Shown: piece after piece, positions 15,493 through 24,839 of the stretch
Layout: each line of letters begins with the position of its first letter
How positions within the stretch are numbered: the first letter of the stretch is position 1
The notes under the pieces: model-generated
Told to the model about the DNA's origin: nothing
Databases searched by the model: none
The model's input: the letters and a program-made list of their open reading frames with translations, nothing else
Assembly (NCBI RefSeq): GCF_046237015.1
Contig: NZ_JBJYIN010000011.1
Location: 90,995 to 154,994 of the forward strand
Direction of reading: 5' to 3'
DNA from: JBJYIN01 sp046237015
GTDB taxonomy: Bacteria > Pseudomonadota > Gammaproteobacteria > Enterobacterales > Enterobacteriaceae
Length of the DNA stretch: 64,000 nt
Translations under genes and position numbers: made by a program

Positions 15493-17151
15493 ATGAGTGA
15501 TATTGCGCTTACCGTTAGTATGCTGGCGCTGGTAGCGGTTCTGGGGTTATGGATCGGTAACTGGCGGATTTACGGTGTAGGGTTAGGGATTGGCGGGGTC
15601 TTGTTTGGTGGGATCATCGTCGGGCATTTCGCCCAGAGCTATCAGTTTGAACTGAATAGCGACATGCTGCATTTTATTCAGGAGTTTGGATTAATTCTGT
15701 TTGTTTACACCATTGGTATTCAGGTTGGTCCGGGCTTTTTCTCTTCTTTACGTGTTTCTGGTTTACGTCTCAATGGATTTGCCATTCTTACGGTCTTTAT
15801 CGGCTGTATCGTGACGGTGGCTATCCATAAAGCGTTCAATGTTCCTTTACCCATTATTCTCGGCATTTTCTCAGGTGCGGTAACGAATACGCCTTCGCTT
15901 GGTGCGGGTCAGCAAATTCTGACCGACCTTGGCACGGAGGGTGCGCTGGTGAATCAAATGGGGACCGGGTATGCCATGGCCTACCCGTTGGGTATTTGTG
16001 GCATTTTACTGGTGATGTGGTTATTGCGGGTCGTGTTTCGTGTGGTGATTGACGCGGAAGCAAAACAGTTTGAAAGCCACAACGGGCAACAGCATGAACA
16101 GTTACATACGATGAATGTGTCCGTGACAAACAGTAATTTGCAAGGGTTGGCGATTCAGGATGTCCCCATCTTGAACAGCGACACGATTGTGTGTTCCCGA
16201 CTGAAACGCGGCGATGAGTTGATGGTGCCTTCACCGATGACGGTCATTCAACTGGGTGACTATTTGCATTTGGTTGGCGTGAAGAGCGATTTGGAACAGG
16301 CTCGCGTGGTGATTGGTCAGGAGGTAGATACATCGTTATCGACACGTGGCACGGCGCTGCACGTTGAACGGGTGGTCGTGACAAACGAGAAGGTGCTGGG
16401 ACGTAAGATTCGCGAATTGAACCTGAAGCAAAATTATGATGTGGTTATTTCGCGTTTGAACCGTGCGGGGGTGGAGTTGGTTGCCAGCAACAACGCCAGT
16501 TTGCAGTTTGGTGACATCCTGAATCTGGTTGGTCGACAATCTGCCATTGATGCCGTGGCCGATATTGTGGGGAATGCGCAACAGAAGTTGCAGCAGGTAC
16601 AAATGTTGCCCGTGTTCATTGGTATCGGGCTGGGCGTCCTGCTGGGATCTATCCCGCTATTTATTCCTGGTTTTCCGGTTGCCTTGAGGCTTGGTCTGGC
16701 TGGCGGACCGTTGGTCGTCGCGCTGATTTTGGGGCGGATTGGCGGTATCGGCAAGCTGTATTGGTTTATGCCTCCCAGTGCAAACCTCGCGTTACGTGAA
16801 TTGGGTATTGTGCTGTTTTTGTCGGTAGTGGGACTAAAATCCGGTGGCGATTTTATTGATACACTATGGTACGGCGATGGGCTGTGGTGGGTGGGGTATG
16901 GCGCACTCATTACCATTATTCCATTGCTGATTGTCGGCGTATTGGCGCGAGTATTCGGCGGCATGAATTATTTAACACTGTGCGGAATGTTGGCAGGGTC
17001 GATGACCGATCCCCCAGCACTGGCATTCGCCAATGGATTGCATGCAACCAGCGGTGCGGCCGCGCTTTCCTATGCCACCGTTTATCCGTTGGCGATGTTT
17101 TTACGTATTATGTCTCCTCAACTATTAGCCGTGCTGTTTTGGACAATGTAG
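15493..17151 (+). CDS. yidE: YidE, AspT/YidE-family putative transporter
   Basis: A 552-residue membrane protein close to E. coli YidE. It has two five-to-six-helix halves (about 1-185 and 375-552) around two central RCK_C/TrkA-C domains (about 195-365), an arrangement typical of the aspartate:alanine exchanger superfamily. LFVYTIGIQVGPGFF, FSGAVTNTPSLGAGQQ and GMLAGSMTDPPALAFAN are family signatures. Substrate is unknown. The ATG at 15493 (MSDIALTV) matches E. coli; the open frame reaching back to 15385 is not used. Position after ibpAB is conserved with E. coli. Confidence 0.94.
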   Translation: MSDIALTVSMLALVAVLGLWIGNWRIYGVGLGIGGVLFGGIIVGHFAQSYQFELNSDMLHFIQEFGLILFVYTIGIQVGPGFFSSLRVSGLRLNGFAILTVFIGCIVTVAIHKAFNVPLPIILGIFSGAVTNTPSLGAGQQILTDLGTEGALVNQMGTGYAMAYPLGICGILLVMWLLRVVFRVVIDAEAKQFESHNGQQHEQLHTMNVSVTNSNLQGLAIQDVPILNSDTIVCSRLKRGDELMVPSPMTVIQLGDYLHLVGVKSDLEQARVVIGQEVDTSLSTRGTALHVERVVVTNEKVLGRKIRELNLKQNYDVVISRLNRAGVELVASNNASLQFGDILNLVGRQSAIDAVADIVGNAQQKLQQVQMLPVFIGIGLGVLLGSIPLFIPGFPVALRLGLAGGPLVVALILGRIGGIGKLYWFMPPSANLALRELGIVLFLSVVGLKSGGDFIDTLWYGDGLWWVGYGALITIIPLLIVGVLARVFGGMNYLTLCGMLAGSMTDPPALAFANGLHATSGAAALSYATVYPLAMFLRIMSPQLLAVLFWTM

Positions 17152-17159
17152 TGAAACAT

Positions 17160-17200
17160 CGTTCTCCCAGACGCCGAATGTTCCGGTGTCTGGGAGAAGT
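17160..17200. terminator. Bidirectional terminator yidE / edd
   Basis: TTCTCCCAGACGCCG (17162-17176) pairs with CGGTGTCTGGGAGAA (17184-17198) in a 15-bp stem between convergent genes. Confidence 0.8.
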
Positions 17201-17226
17201 AAACACGCTAACCACAGCCTGAAAAT

Positions 17227-19050
17227 CTATTGTGAAGACAGTCTGAAAATGGTTGCGCCTTCCTCCGCACTGGATACCGCGTGACGAAAGACAGAAAACC
17301 ATTCTCTCCCTGAACCATGATGTTCTGATGAGAGGTCGGGATGGTAATCGGGTCTGCCTGTGATATCCGTCAGCACCTCTATTTTTCCATTTTCAGCATC
17401 GATGCGGATAATGTCGCCATCTGCAACGCGACAGAGCGGTCCCCCTTTATAGGCTTCTGGACACACGTGCAAGATGGAGGGGACTTTGCCGGATGCGCCA
17501 GAGAGTCGCCCGTCTGTCACCAGAAAGATCTTTAAACCCTGTCCCATCAGGTTACCCAGTATGGGCATCAGCTTGTGTAATTCAGGCATACCCGTTGCGG
17601 CAGGGCCGTTGTGACGGACAATAATCACGACATCCTCCGTGAATTCCCCAGCCTGATACGCCCGCTCCACTTCATGCTGTGATTCAAAAACACGTGCTGG
17701 CGCTTCAATAAAGCAATGTTCTGACTCAACGGCGCTGATCTTAATCACTCCCCGGCCAAGGTTCCCTGAAACAACGCGCAATCCTCCCTGAGGGCTAAAT
17801 GCCTGACCGGGTAACGCCAGGACATCCGGGTTGGTGGAGTCCAGCGCATCGTGATAAGTGAGCTGGTCATTTTGGCAATACGGTATTTTCAGGTAATCAT
17901 CCAGCGTGCCGTAGACGGGGGTGGCATCCATATTCAACAGGCCGCGTTCGTTGAGCGCTTTCATCAATGTGGGGACGCCGCCAGCCTGTTGGAAATCGTT
18001 AATGTCCGCTGGGCCATTCGGATACATTTTTACTAGCAAAGGGACGACTCTGGATAAAACATCAATATCGTCCCAGTTGACGGTGTAACCGGCACTTGCT
18101 GCAACCGCGAGCAAGTGAATGGTGTGATTGGTACTCCCTCCCGATGCCAACAGGGCAACCAGACCATTCACTATTGCTTTTTCATCAACCACATGGGCAA
18201 GCGGACGGTAGTGTGTCCCCTTTTGCGTCATCGTCGCGATGTGTTCTGCAATGCTGGCCGTCATGATTTCGCGCAGTGGATCGGTGGGGGAAAGAAAAGC
18301 GGAGCCGGGCAGCATCAACCCCATCGCCTCAAATACCAACTGATTGGTATTGGCTGTACCGAAAAAGGTACAAGTCCCCGGTGAATGATAAGACGCACAT
18401 TCCATATGCAACAGTGATGTTTTATCCACTTCGCCTGCAACATATCGTTGGCGGACGTTAACCTTTTCCTTATTGCTGATCCCTGTAGACATGGGACCTG
18501 ATGGGACAAATGCCGCGGGAAGATGGCCAAAAGACAGCGCGCCCATCAGCAAACCGGGGGCGATCTTATCGCAAACGCCAAGAAGGAGTGCGGCATCGAA
18601 GGTGTTATGGCTTAGGGAAACCGCTGTGGCTTGTGCGATCAAATCGCGAGAAAACAACGACAGCGCCATTCCATTTTGTCCCTGGGTTATGCCATCGCAC
18701 ATGGCTGGCACTCCCCCTGCGACTTGAGCGCTATGCCCTTGGTGGCTTAATGCCTGCTTGATAATGTCAGGATAAATACCATAGGGCTGATGTGCACTTA
18801 ACATATCGCTATAAGCCGTAACGATACCGACATTGGCGCGCGTAAAATCCAGGATATGTTGTTTTTGCGTGGCAGAACACACGGCAACCGTATGGGCAAG
18901 GTTGGCGCAGGACAGCGCGGTGCGATTTTGCCATTGCGATGCTTGCGTTTCTACCGTGTGCAAATAACGTCGGCGTGATGCCTGACTTCTTTCCGCTATT
19001 TGTTGAGTAACCTGTTTAATGGTCTGATTCTGATGAGTGAACTGGCCCAT
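17227..19050 (-). CDS. edd: 6-phosphogluconate dehydratase
   Basis: A 607-residue IlvD/Edd-family iron-sulfur dehydratase that turns 6-phosphogluconate into KDPG, the key Entner-Doudoroff step. Cluster and active-site motifs are GVPAMCDGITQGQNGMALSL, LGVCDKIAPGLLMGAL and YHSPGTCTFFGTANTNQ, with a C-terminal TDGRLSGASGKVPS. The last motif and the length separate Edd from IlvD. It starts 15 bases after the gluconokinase stop, so the two form one transcript. No KDPG aldolase gene (eda) follows, unlike the usual edd-eda pair. Confidence 0.95.
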   Translation of the reverse strand: MGQFTHQNQTIKQVTQQIAERSQASRRRYLHTVETQASQWQNRTALSCANLAHTVAVCSATQKQHILDFTRANVGIVTAYSDMLSAHQPYGIYPDIIKQALSHQGHSAQVAGGVPAMCDGITQGQNGMALSLFSRDLIAQATAVSLSHNTFDAALLLGVCDKIAPGLLMGALSFGHLPAAFVPSGPMSTGISNKEKVNVRQRYVAGEVDKTSLLHMECASYHSPGTCTFFGTANTNQLVFEAMGLMLPGSAFLSPTDPLREIMTASIAEHIATMTQKGTHYRPLAHVVDEKAIVNGLVALLASGGSTNHTIHLLAVAASAGYTVNWDDIDVLSRVVPLLVKMYPNGPADINDFQQAGGVPTLMKALNERGLLNMDATPVYGTLDDYLKIPYCQNDQLTYHDALDSTNPDVLALPGQAFSPQGGLRVVSGNLGRGVIKISAVESEHCFIEAPARVFESQHEVERAYQAGEFTEDVVIIVRHNGPAATGMPELHKLMPILGNLMGQGLKIFLVTDGRLSGASGKVPSILHVCPEAYKGGPLCRVADGDIIRIDAENGKIEVLTDITGRPDYHPDLSSEHHGSGREWFSVFRHAVSSAEEGATIFRLSSQ

Positions 19051-19065
19051 AGACGCTCCCGGCGA

Positions 19066-19590
19066 TCAACGATGCGTATGAATTGCGGTCATGCAACGTG
19101 CGATAACATCGTCAAGGCTACCGTCGATATTGACATGGATAACATCTGTCTCTTCTTTCTGCGGACATTCCAGCGATTCGAATTGGCTTCGTAATAGCTC
19201 GACGGGCATAAAATGCCCGGCGCGGGACTGCATCCGAGCCAGAACGAGATCAAAATCCCCGAACAGATGAATGAAAATAACGTTTTTATTGCCTTCACGA
19301 ATTAAATCACGATAGCGTTTCTTTAATGCTGAACAGACAATAACGCCCGTTTCATTTTTCTTTTCCATGCTAAAGGCCGCGTCTCTGATGCGTTCCAGCC
19401 ACGGTGAACGATCTTCATCATTCAGCGGGTTCCCCCCAGACATTTTTATAATATTGGCTTTTGGATGTAGATCATCGCCATCAATAAATTTTGCATTAAT
19501 TTGATTTGCCAGTTTGGCACCAACCGTTGATTTACCGGTACTGGTCACGCCCATTAATATAAAACTTCTTCCACCTTGTTTGGTTTCCAT
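19066..19590 (-). CDS. idnK: Gluconokinase, GntK/IdnK type
   Basis: A 174-residue P-loop kinase that phosphorylates gluconate to 6-phosphogluconate. The Walker A is GVTSTGKST; KFIDGDDLHPKANIIKMSGG and RAGHFMPVELLRSQFE are family signatures. The phrases FILMGV, KKNETG.IVCSALKKRYRD look closer to thermosensitive IdnK than to GntK, so the symbol is a best guess. It lies downstream of idnR after a degenerate ERIC element and directly upstream of edd, thus linking idonate uptake to the Entner-Doudoroff pathway. Confidence 0.88.
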   Translation of the reverse strand: METKQGGRSFILMGVTSTGKSTVGAKLANQINAKFIDGDDLHPKANIIKMSGGNPLNDEDRSPWLERIRDAAFSMEKKNETGVIVCSALKKRYRDLIREGNKNVIFIHLFGDFDLVLARMQSRAGHFMPVELLRSQFESLECPQKEETDVIHVNIDGSLDDVIARCMTAIHTHR

Positions 19591-19624
19591 TGCGGTTTCA
19601 CTCTCTCTTTGACGTAATTTCTTT

Positions 19625-19759
19625 TATACCCGTCATATTTCAAGTTGCCTGTGCGTTGGTCTCGCTCGTTATTCGGCGCATTGATGAGCCTCGCCCCGAC
19701 CCGCGCTATTAAAAAACGTGTTGTCGTTTCCGTTTTGCAACTCAATTATTTAGGGTATA
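19625..19759 (-). repeat. Degenerate ERIC element
   Basis: Ends TATACCCGTCATATTTCAAG and AACTCAATTATTTAGGGTATA are intact, but the 135-bp interior has lost the ACTTACT..AGTAAGC palindrome and contains unrelated sequence. It lies between idnR and idnK. Confidence 0.75.
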
Positions 19760-19874
19760 TACGACACCGTTCATCTTCCAGAATGGAAAATGAAATGTAA
19801 TGTGTATTCCGTGATGAGAATACCCTGCGGCATTCTCCTTTTTTCAGCTTTATTTCTGACGAGATTGGCTCATA

Positions 19875-20873
19875 TCATAATGTATCGCCACGATAAATTT
19901 GGTAGCCTAAGTCCGCAGAATAAGTTGAGTATTCATTATCATTAATTTTATTCAATAATATTGTTGCCGCCCGTTGCCCAATAGCAAAACGAGGGGTAAT
20001 AACGGAGGCAAGACTCGGTATCATTTCTCGTCCTATTTCTAATCCATGAAATCCTGCTATGGATATATCCTTCGGTACATTAATACCTTTCCTCATACAA
20101 TATAATAATGCGCCAACGGCGATATCATCATTCGTACAAAAAATACCGTCGAGATCGGGGTATTCTGTTAATGCACGGGATAGCAATTGTGCGCCGAGTT
20201 GCATTGATGATATTGATTGCGGGTTAATATGATAAATCGGTAATCCATGTTTCCTCATGGCCTCACAGTACCCCTGGTAGCGGAGTTCATCGCGTAAATC
20301 ATCCTGTGAACCAAGATAGACAATCGTCTTTTTATTGCTATTTTCCAACATGGTAGAAACCATATCGAACGCCGCCCGGCTGTTGGCATATCCTACTTCC
20401 ATATCCAGGCTGGGTCCCTCGGTATCCATCACTTCCACGATCGGAATTTTTGCATGGCGTAAATTTTTAATTGCACGCAAGGTATGCGATTTTTCAGATA
20501 AAATAATGCCATCAATATTATAAGAAAGCAGGTTGAGGATCTGTTTCTCCTCTGAATCCTTTTTATAGTTATAATTCGCAATAAGAATTTGATATTGTTT
20601 CCCTGATGTGACTGATTCGATCCCCGCGAGCATATCGGCAAAAACCTGATTTTTAAAAGAGGGAATTAATACACCTATCGTGTAGCTCTTGGTGTTCAAT
20701 AACATTTCAGGTGCGCGATTGGGAATATAATCAAATTCTTCCATCACCTGAGCAATCCTTTTCCCTGTTTCAGGTGAAACCTGATTTGGGGTACGCAGAT
20801 ATCGACTGACAGTCATTTTGGTCACGTTGGCCAAATTAGCGATATCTTGCAAGGTTACTCTGTGCTTCTTCAT
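19875..20873 (-). CDS. idnR: LacI-family regulator of idonate/gluconate genes
   Basis: A 332-residue LacI-type regulator. The helix-turn-helix is VTLQDIANLANVTKMTVSRYLRT near residues 5-28, with a YIPN hinge and a periplasmic-binding-like ligand domain (IGVLIPSFKNQVFADMLAGIE, CTNDDIAVGALLYC). It is the last of the idnDOTR gene order and matches the GntR/IdnR subgroup, which in E. coli answers to 5-ketogluconate or gluconate. Its likely targets are the operators upstream of idnD at 24266-24326. GntR is the alternative name. Confidence 0.85.
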   Translation of the reverse strand: MKKHRVTLQDIANLANVTKMTVSRYLRTPNQVSPETGKRIAQVMEEFDYIPNRAPEMLLNTKSYTIGVLIPSFKNQVFADMLAGIESVTSGKQYQILIANYNYKKDSEEKQILNLLSYNIDGIILSEKSHTLRAIKNLRHAKIPIVEVMDTEGPSLDMEVGYANSRAAFDMVSTMLENSNKKTIVYLGSQDDLRDELRYQGYCEAMRKHGLPIYHINPQSISSMQLGAQLLSRALTEYPDLDGIFCTNDDIAVGALLYCMRKGINVPKDISIAGFHGLEIGREMIPSLASVITPRFAIGQRAATILLNKINDNEYSTYSADLGYQIYRGDTL

Positions 20874-20943
20874 TTTTTACTTTTACCTCAGATACAGGAC
20901 AGGAAAAGGGTTCTTCTCCTATCCTGTATAGCACTCCAATGGG

Positions 20944-22263
20944 TCAATGAATAATACTATTCAGAATCAGTACGCCAATAAGTCCCAGAATGGAGATGAG
21001 CGTTTCCATTACCGTCCAGACTTTCAGTGTTTCCCCTACGCTCAGGTTGAAATATCCTTTAAACAACCAAAATCCAGGGTCATTCACATGAGAGGCAATG
21101 ACACTGCCTGACCCTACTGCCAGCACCATTAATGCGGGGTCGGCGTGGGTGATACTGATCAACGGTAGAACAATGCCTGCCGTGGTGATCGCGGCAACGG
21201 TAGCGGAGCCCAGAGCGATACGTAACAGTGCAGCGACGGTCCAGCACATCAGAAGTGGTGATAATGATGAACCTTTCATGATATCTGCAATGTAATTGCC
21301 TACGCCGCTGTCAACCAGCACTTGCTTGAATGCGCCACCGCCAGCAATGATAAACAGGATCATGGCAATCGCGCCGATGGAATCGCTGACGATATCCATG
21401 ACGGATTCCAGGTTGCGTCCGTTGCGCAGACCCAGTGTGAATACCGCCAGAACGATAGCAATAAACAGGGCGACGGCCGGGTGACCAATAAACTCGAAGA
21501 ACTGCCGGATGCTATTTTCTTTTGGCATCGACATTTCACATATGGCGGCGGCGGCCATCAAAATAACAGGGATGACGGCAGCCAGAATGCTGACACCGAA
21601 ACCGGGCATTTCCTCTTCGGTGAAGATCTTAGGATTGAATAGCCCTTTGGGTGGCTCCTTCTCATATTTTTTAAGTAATTTAGAAAATAGCGGGCCTGCA
21701 ATAATGACCGTAGGGATCGTGATGATGATACCGTAAAGCAGCGTAATCCCCAGATTGGCATTAAAAATCGTCGCAATGGCGGTTGGGCCGGGATGCGGTG
21801 GTAAAAAACAGTGCGTAACGGATAGGGCGGCAACCATCGGCACCCCAACGTACAACAGTGGTAACTGGGCGGCGGCCACAATGGTAAAGACGAGCGGCAA
21901 AAGCAGAACGAAACCCACTTCGTAAAACATGGCCAACCCGACAATCAGCCCGGTGATGACCAGTGCCCACTGAATTTTATCTTTCCCTAAACGATGAATG
22001 AGGGTGGTGGCGATGCGCTGTGCTGCGCCTGTATCTGAGATGAGACGCCCTAGCATCGCCCCGAATCCCAGAATCATCGCTAGACCACCCAATGTGCCAC
22101 CGATACCGGTCTGAATGGAGGCGAGGACTTTCAGTGGCGCCATTCCTTCCAGGACGCCGACAACCGCAGCGACAAGCGTTAACGCAATAAAACCATTAAT
22201 CTTGAATCCGATCATAAGGATCAGAAGCAGTACGACACCTATCGCAATAATGACTAAAGGCAT
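20944..22263 (-). CDS. idnT: L-idonate / gluconate permease, GntP family
   Basis: A 439-residue permease with about 12 helices, equal in length to E. coli IdnT and highly similar (MPLVIIAIGVVLLLILMIGFKINGF, SVTHCFLPPHPGPTAIATIF, SGSVIASHVNDPGFWLFKGYF). GntP-family proteins are proton symporters for gluconate, idonate and 5-ketogluconate. The ATG at 22263 is the conserved start; the 16 extra upstream codons are rejected. It sits between idnO and idnR. Confidence 0.94.
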   Translation of the reverse strand: MPLVIIAIGVVLLLILMIGFKINGFIALTLVAAVVGVLEGMAPLKVLASIQTGIGGTLGGLAMILGFGAMLGRLISDTGAAQRIATTLIHRLGKDKIQWALVITGLIVGLAMFYEVGFVLLLPLVFTIVAAAQLPLLYVGVPMVAALSVTHCFLPPHPGPTAIATIFNANLGITLLYGIIITIPTVIIAGPLFSKLLKKYEKEPPKGLFNPKIFTEEEMPGFGVSILAAVIPVILMAAAAICEMSMPKENSIRQFFEFIGHPAVALFIAIVLAVFTLGLRNGRNLESVMDIVSDSIGAIAMILFIIAGGGAFKQVLVDSGVGNYIADIMKGSSLSPLLMCWTVAALLRIALGSATVAAITTAGIVLPLISITHADPALMVLAVGSGSVIASHVNDPGFWLFKGYFNLSVGETLKVWTVMETLISILGLIGVLILNSIIH

Positions 22264-22344
22264 AAGATGTTCCCGTAAATAAAGGCAGCGAAACCTCGCC
22301 GCCATAATCATGATGACGTTCTACTTGTGTTTTTATAAGTGAGC

Positions 22345-23109
22345 TTATACTGCGACTAACATTCCGCCATCGACAAACAGAAGGTGTCCGTTCACAAAGT
22401 CGGATGCGCGTGAGGACAGGAAAACGGCTGAGCCAATCAGCTCTTCCGGATTACCCCAACGAGCTGCAGGCGTCCGTTTCGTCAACCATGCGGTAAATTC
22501 AGTATTCTCTACCAATGCTTTAGTCATTTCTGTTTTGAAATAGCCCGGTGCAATACCGTTCACCTGAATATTGTAACGTGCTAATTCTACACACATACCT
22601 CGAGTCAGCATTTTCACTGCCCCTTTTGATGCGGCGTAAGGCGTAATAGTGTCTCGACCTAATTCGCTTTGCATGGAGCAGATATTGATAATTTTTCCGG
22701 CACGACGTTCAACCATTTTTTTGGCAACGGCCTGGGAAACGAAAAATACTGCCGATTGGTTAACGGCAATAACATCATTCCATTCATTTTCAGGGAATTC
22801 GGTGAAAGGATGACGACGTTGGATCCCTGCATTATTAATTAATACATCAATGTTGCCGATATTTTCTTCGATATGGTCAATCGCGTTATTGACGTCCTGA
22901 TGGTTGGTGACATCGAAAGAAGCGGAATAAGCGCGATATCCCATATCGGTTAATTGTGATACGGCGTGGTCTGCACGTTCTGCCGTAATATCATTGACGA
23001 TAATTTCGGCACCTTGTTCTGCGAGTCCTTTGGCTAATAAGAAACCAATACCTTGCGCTGCGCCGGTGATTAATACTTTTTTATTCTCTAACGAAAAGAT
23101 GTTCTTCAT
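22345..23109 (-). CDS. idnO: 5-keto-D-gluconate 5-reductase
   Basis: A 254-residue short-chain dehydrogenase. It has the Rossmann GAAQGIGFLLAKGLAEQGA motif, NNAGIQRRHP, and the catalytic Ser-Tyr-Lys in ICSMQSELGRDTITPYAASKGAVKML. The protein reduces 5-ketogluconate to gluconate in the idonate pathway. It starts 26 bases after the idnD stop. Length and C-terminal VDGGMLVAV agree with E. coli IdnO. Confidence 0.94.
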   Translation of the reverse strand: MKNIFSLENKKVLITGAAQGIGFLLAKGLAEQGAEIIVNDITAERADHAVSQLTDMGYRAYSASFDVTNHQDVNNAIDHIEENIGNIDVLINNAGIQRRHPFTEFPENEWNDVIAVNQSAVFFVSQAVAKKMVERRAGKIINICSMQSELGRDTITPYAASKGAVKMLTRGMCVELARYNIQVNGIAPGYFKTEMTKALVENTEFTAWLTKRTPAARWGNPEELIGSAVFLSSRASDFVNGHLLFVDGGMLVAV

Positions 23110-23135
23110 GTTTATCTCTCTGGTTTATTTTTTAG

Positions 23136-24167
23136 TTAGAATGTCAGTTGCACTTTGGCGGCTTTCGATTTGTCAGAAGCAAAGAGCAACGCTTTTTCGA
23201 GGTCAGTAAAGGTAAATTCGCCGCTGAGTAACGGCAGTGGGTCGATTGTGCCGTCATTCAACCAGTGTACGGATGTTGTAAATTCTTCGGTAAAGCGGAA
23301 GGTGCCAACCAGTTTTATCTCTTTTGCAATCAGCATCATCATTGGGAAGTCTGGTATTGCGCTCCCCATTCCAACCTGTACCTGAGTGCCTTTCGCGCGG
23401 GTAACTTCCAGGCAACGCGTCACGGATTGAGGGTGGCCGGATACTTCGAATGAAACATCGAAATAGCCTTTCTCTTTCAGGTACTCCGTGAAGTCGCCAT
23501 TTTGTGCATGTACGACTTTTGTTGCACCCATCGCGGTTGCTAATGTCAGTGAACGTTCACTAATGTCAGCGCAAACAATTTCTGCGGCGCCCATCACTTT
23601 TGCCGCGGCTACAACCAGACAGCCAATTGGACCGACGCCAGAGACAAATACGCGTTTGCCACGCACATCTCCAGCCTGGTTAACGGCATGGATCGCGACA
23701 GCCAGTGGCTCGGCAAATACCATGACACGTTCATCTGACTGGTTATCAAAAGGAATACATTGTGCGGTGTCTACGATTTTATATTGTGTGAAACCGCCAT
23801 CGACATGTGGGAAATACATTGCGCTACCGAAGAAGCGCATAGAAACGCACTGGTTCTCTTCATGGGCAAGGCAATATTTACAATGGCCGCACGGCTTGCT
23901 GGGATTCACCGCGACTTTCTGGTGAGGCAAGAATTTATCGTTGTCACTTTTTTCTATTGTGCCAATGACTTCGTGACCAAGGATCATCGGTTGTTTAACT
24001 TCATAATTGCCTATTTTACCTTCATGATAATAATGAAGATCTGAACCGCATATTCCTCCACGTGTTATTTTTACTAGCGTGCCTTTTCCCTGATAATCAT
24101 ATTCCTGGTGAATAACGTTGACTTTTTTCTTTCCTTCAACCACACAGGATTGTGTACTTTCAATCAT
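23136..24167 (-). CDS. idnD: L-idonate 5-dehydrogenase
   Basis: A 343-residue zinc-dependent medium-chain dehydrogenase, the same length as E. coli IdnD. Catalytic zinc residues are in ITRGGICGSDLHYYHEG and LGHEVIG; the structural zinc Cys cluster is CGHCKYCLAHEENQC; the NAD-binding motif is VSGVGPIGCLVVAAAKVMGA. It oxidises L-idonate to 5-ketogluconate. First gene of the minus-strand run idnD-idnO-idnT-idnR. The ATG at 24167 (MIESTQSC) is preferred over one four codons upstream. Confidence 0.94.
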   Translation of the reverse strand: MIESTQSCVVEGKKKVNVIHQEYDYQGKGTLVKITRGGICGSDLHYYHEGKIGNYEVKQPMILGHEVIGTIEKSDNDKFLPHQKVAVNPSKPCGHCKYCLAHEENQCVSMRFFGSAMYFPHVDGGFTQYKIVDTAQCIPFDNQSDERVMVFAEPLAVAIHAVNQAGDVRGKRVFVSGVGPIGCLVVAAAKVMGAAEIVCADISERSLTLATAMGATKVVHAQNGDFTEYLKEKGYFDVSFEVSGHPQSVTRCLEVTRAKGTQVQVGMGSAIPDFPMMMLIAKEIKLVGTFRFTEEFTTSVHWLNDGTIDPLPLLSGEFTFTDLEKALLFASDKSKAAKVQLTF

Positions 24168-24265
24168 GCTGCACCTCACTCATCCACTAAAAGATGCCGC
24201 TATGAAACGTTAATTCTAATGTTAAAAGTTTGAACTTCGTCACTATAAATCATGTTACATAACAT

Positions 24266-24326
24266 ATGTTACGCATAATGTGACCGAATCAAATGGTTGT
24301 TACAAAAACGATGTTACAAATACTGT
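24266..24326. promoter_or_regulatory. Two GntR/IdnR-like operators upstream of idnD
   Basis: ATGTTACGCATAATGT (24266-24281) and ATGTTACAAATACTGT (24311-24326) resemble the LacI-family GntR operator ATGTTA-N4-TAACAT, with 45 bp between their centres. A third half-related palindrome, ATGTTACATAACAT, lies at 24252-24265. They are about 85-160 bases upstream of the idnD start and probably bind the regulator at 19875-20873. Confidence 0.65.
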
Positions 24327-24656
24327 GACCTATTCACCACATGCCACATGATGATGTTATTGAGGCTTTTTTATCTTTCCTGCGTTCTTATTTCCGTTGA
24401 CGAAAATCCGCGTTGCTTATTTCACCCTCTTCTTGTTGTGGGTATTTTTTATTGAGCCAGATTTTCTCGTTGTCATTTTACGTTGATTTTATGTTTTTTT
24501 ATTGTTGGTTATTATTTGTTGGCAGGATGTCATTTATTATCAATGTAAAATTTGGTTATTAAATAAACTAATAATCATGTTTAGTAACTAAAGTAATGCT
24601 ATTTTTATGACGCTTTATAATATGATCTTTTTCATTATCTATTCGATTTGATGGGG

Positions 24657-24698
24657 CGAGAAAAGCACCCTGACCCATTGTTTTCTCGTCTTTTTTTT
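24657..24698 (+). terminator. Terminator-like hairpin in leader of DASS transporter gene
   Basis: CGAGAAAA (24657-24664) pairs with TTTTCTCG (24681-24688), followed by TCTTTTTTTTC. It lies about 140 bases upstream of the transporter start with no gene before it on this strand, so it could be an attenuator. Confidence 0.5.
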
Positions 24699-24839
24699 CA
24701 CAGATGTTTCCCGTTGTGCAGGTTAATATCGTATTACTCTGCTGGGTGATGAAGGAAGAATAAAAAGAAACGCCAAATCCTCCGCTCGGGCATCCGTTGT
24801 GAACTCACGAATTCCGTTTTAATGAAGAGTGGTGTTCTT

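Larger units (their letters stand above)
24168..24839. other. Divergent control region idnD / DASS transporter
   Basis: A 672-base AT-rich gap between divergent genes. The left third holds the GntR/IdnR-like operators; 24340-24650 shows nothing recognisable; 24657-24698 holds a terminator-like hairpin in the leader of the transporter gene. No convincing small gene is present. Confidence 0.6.
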
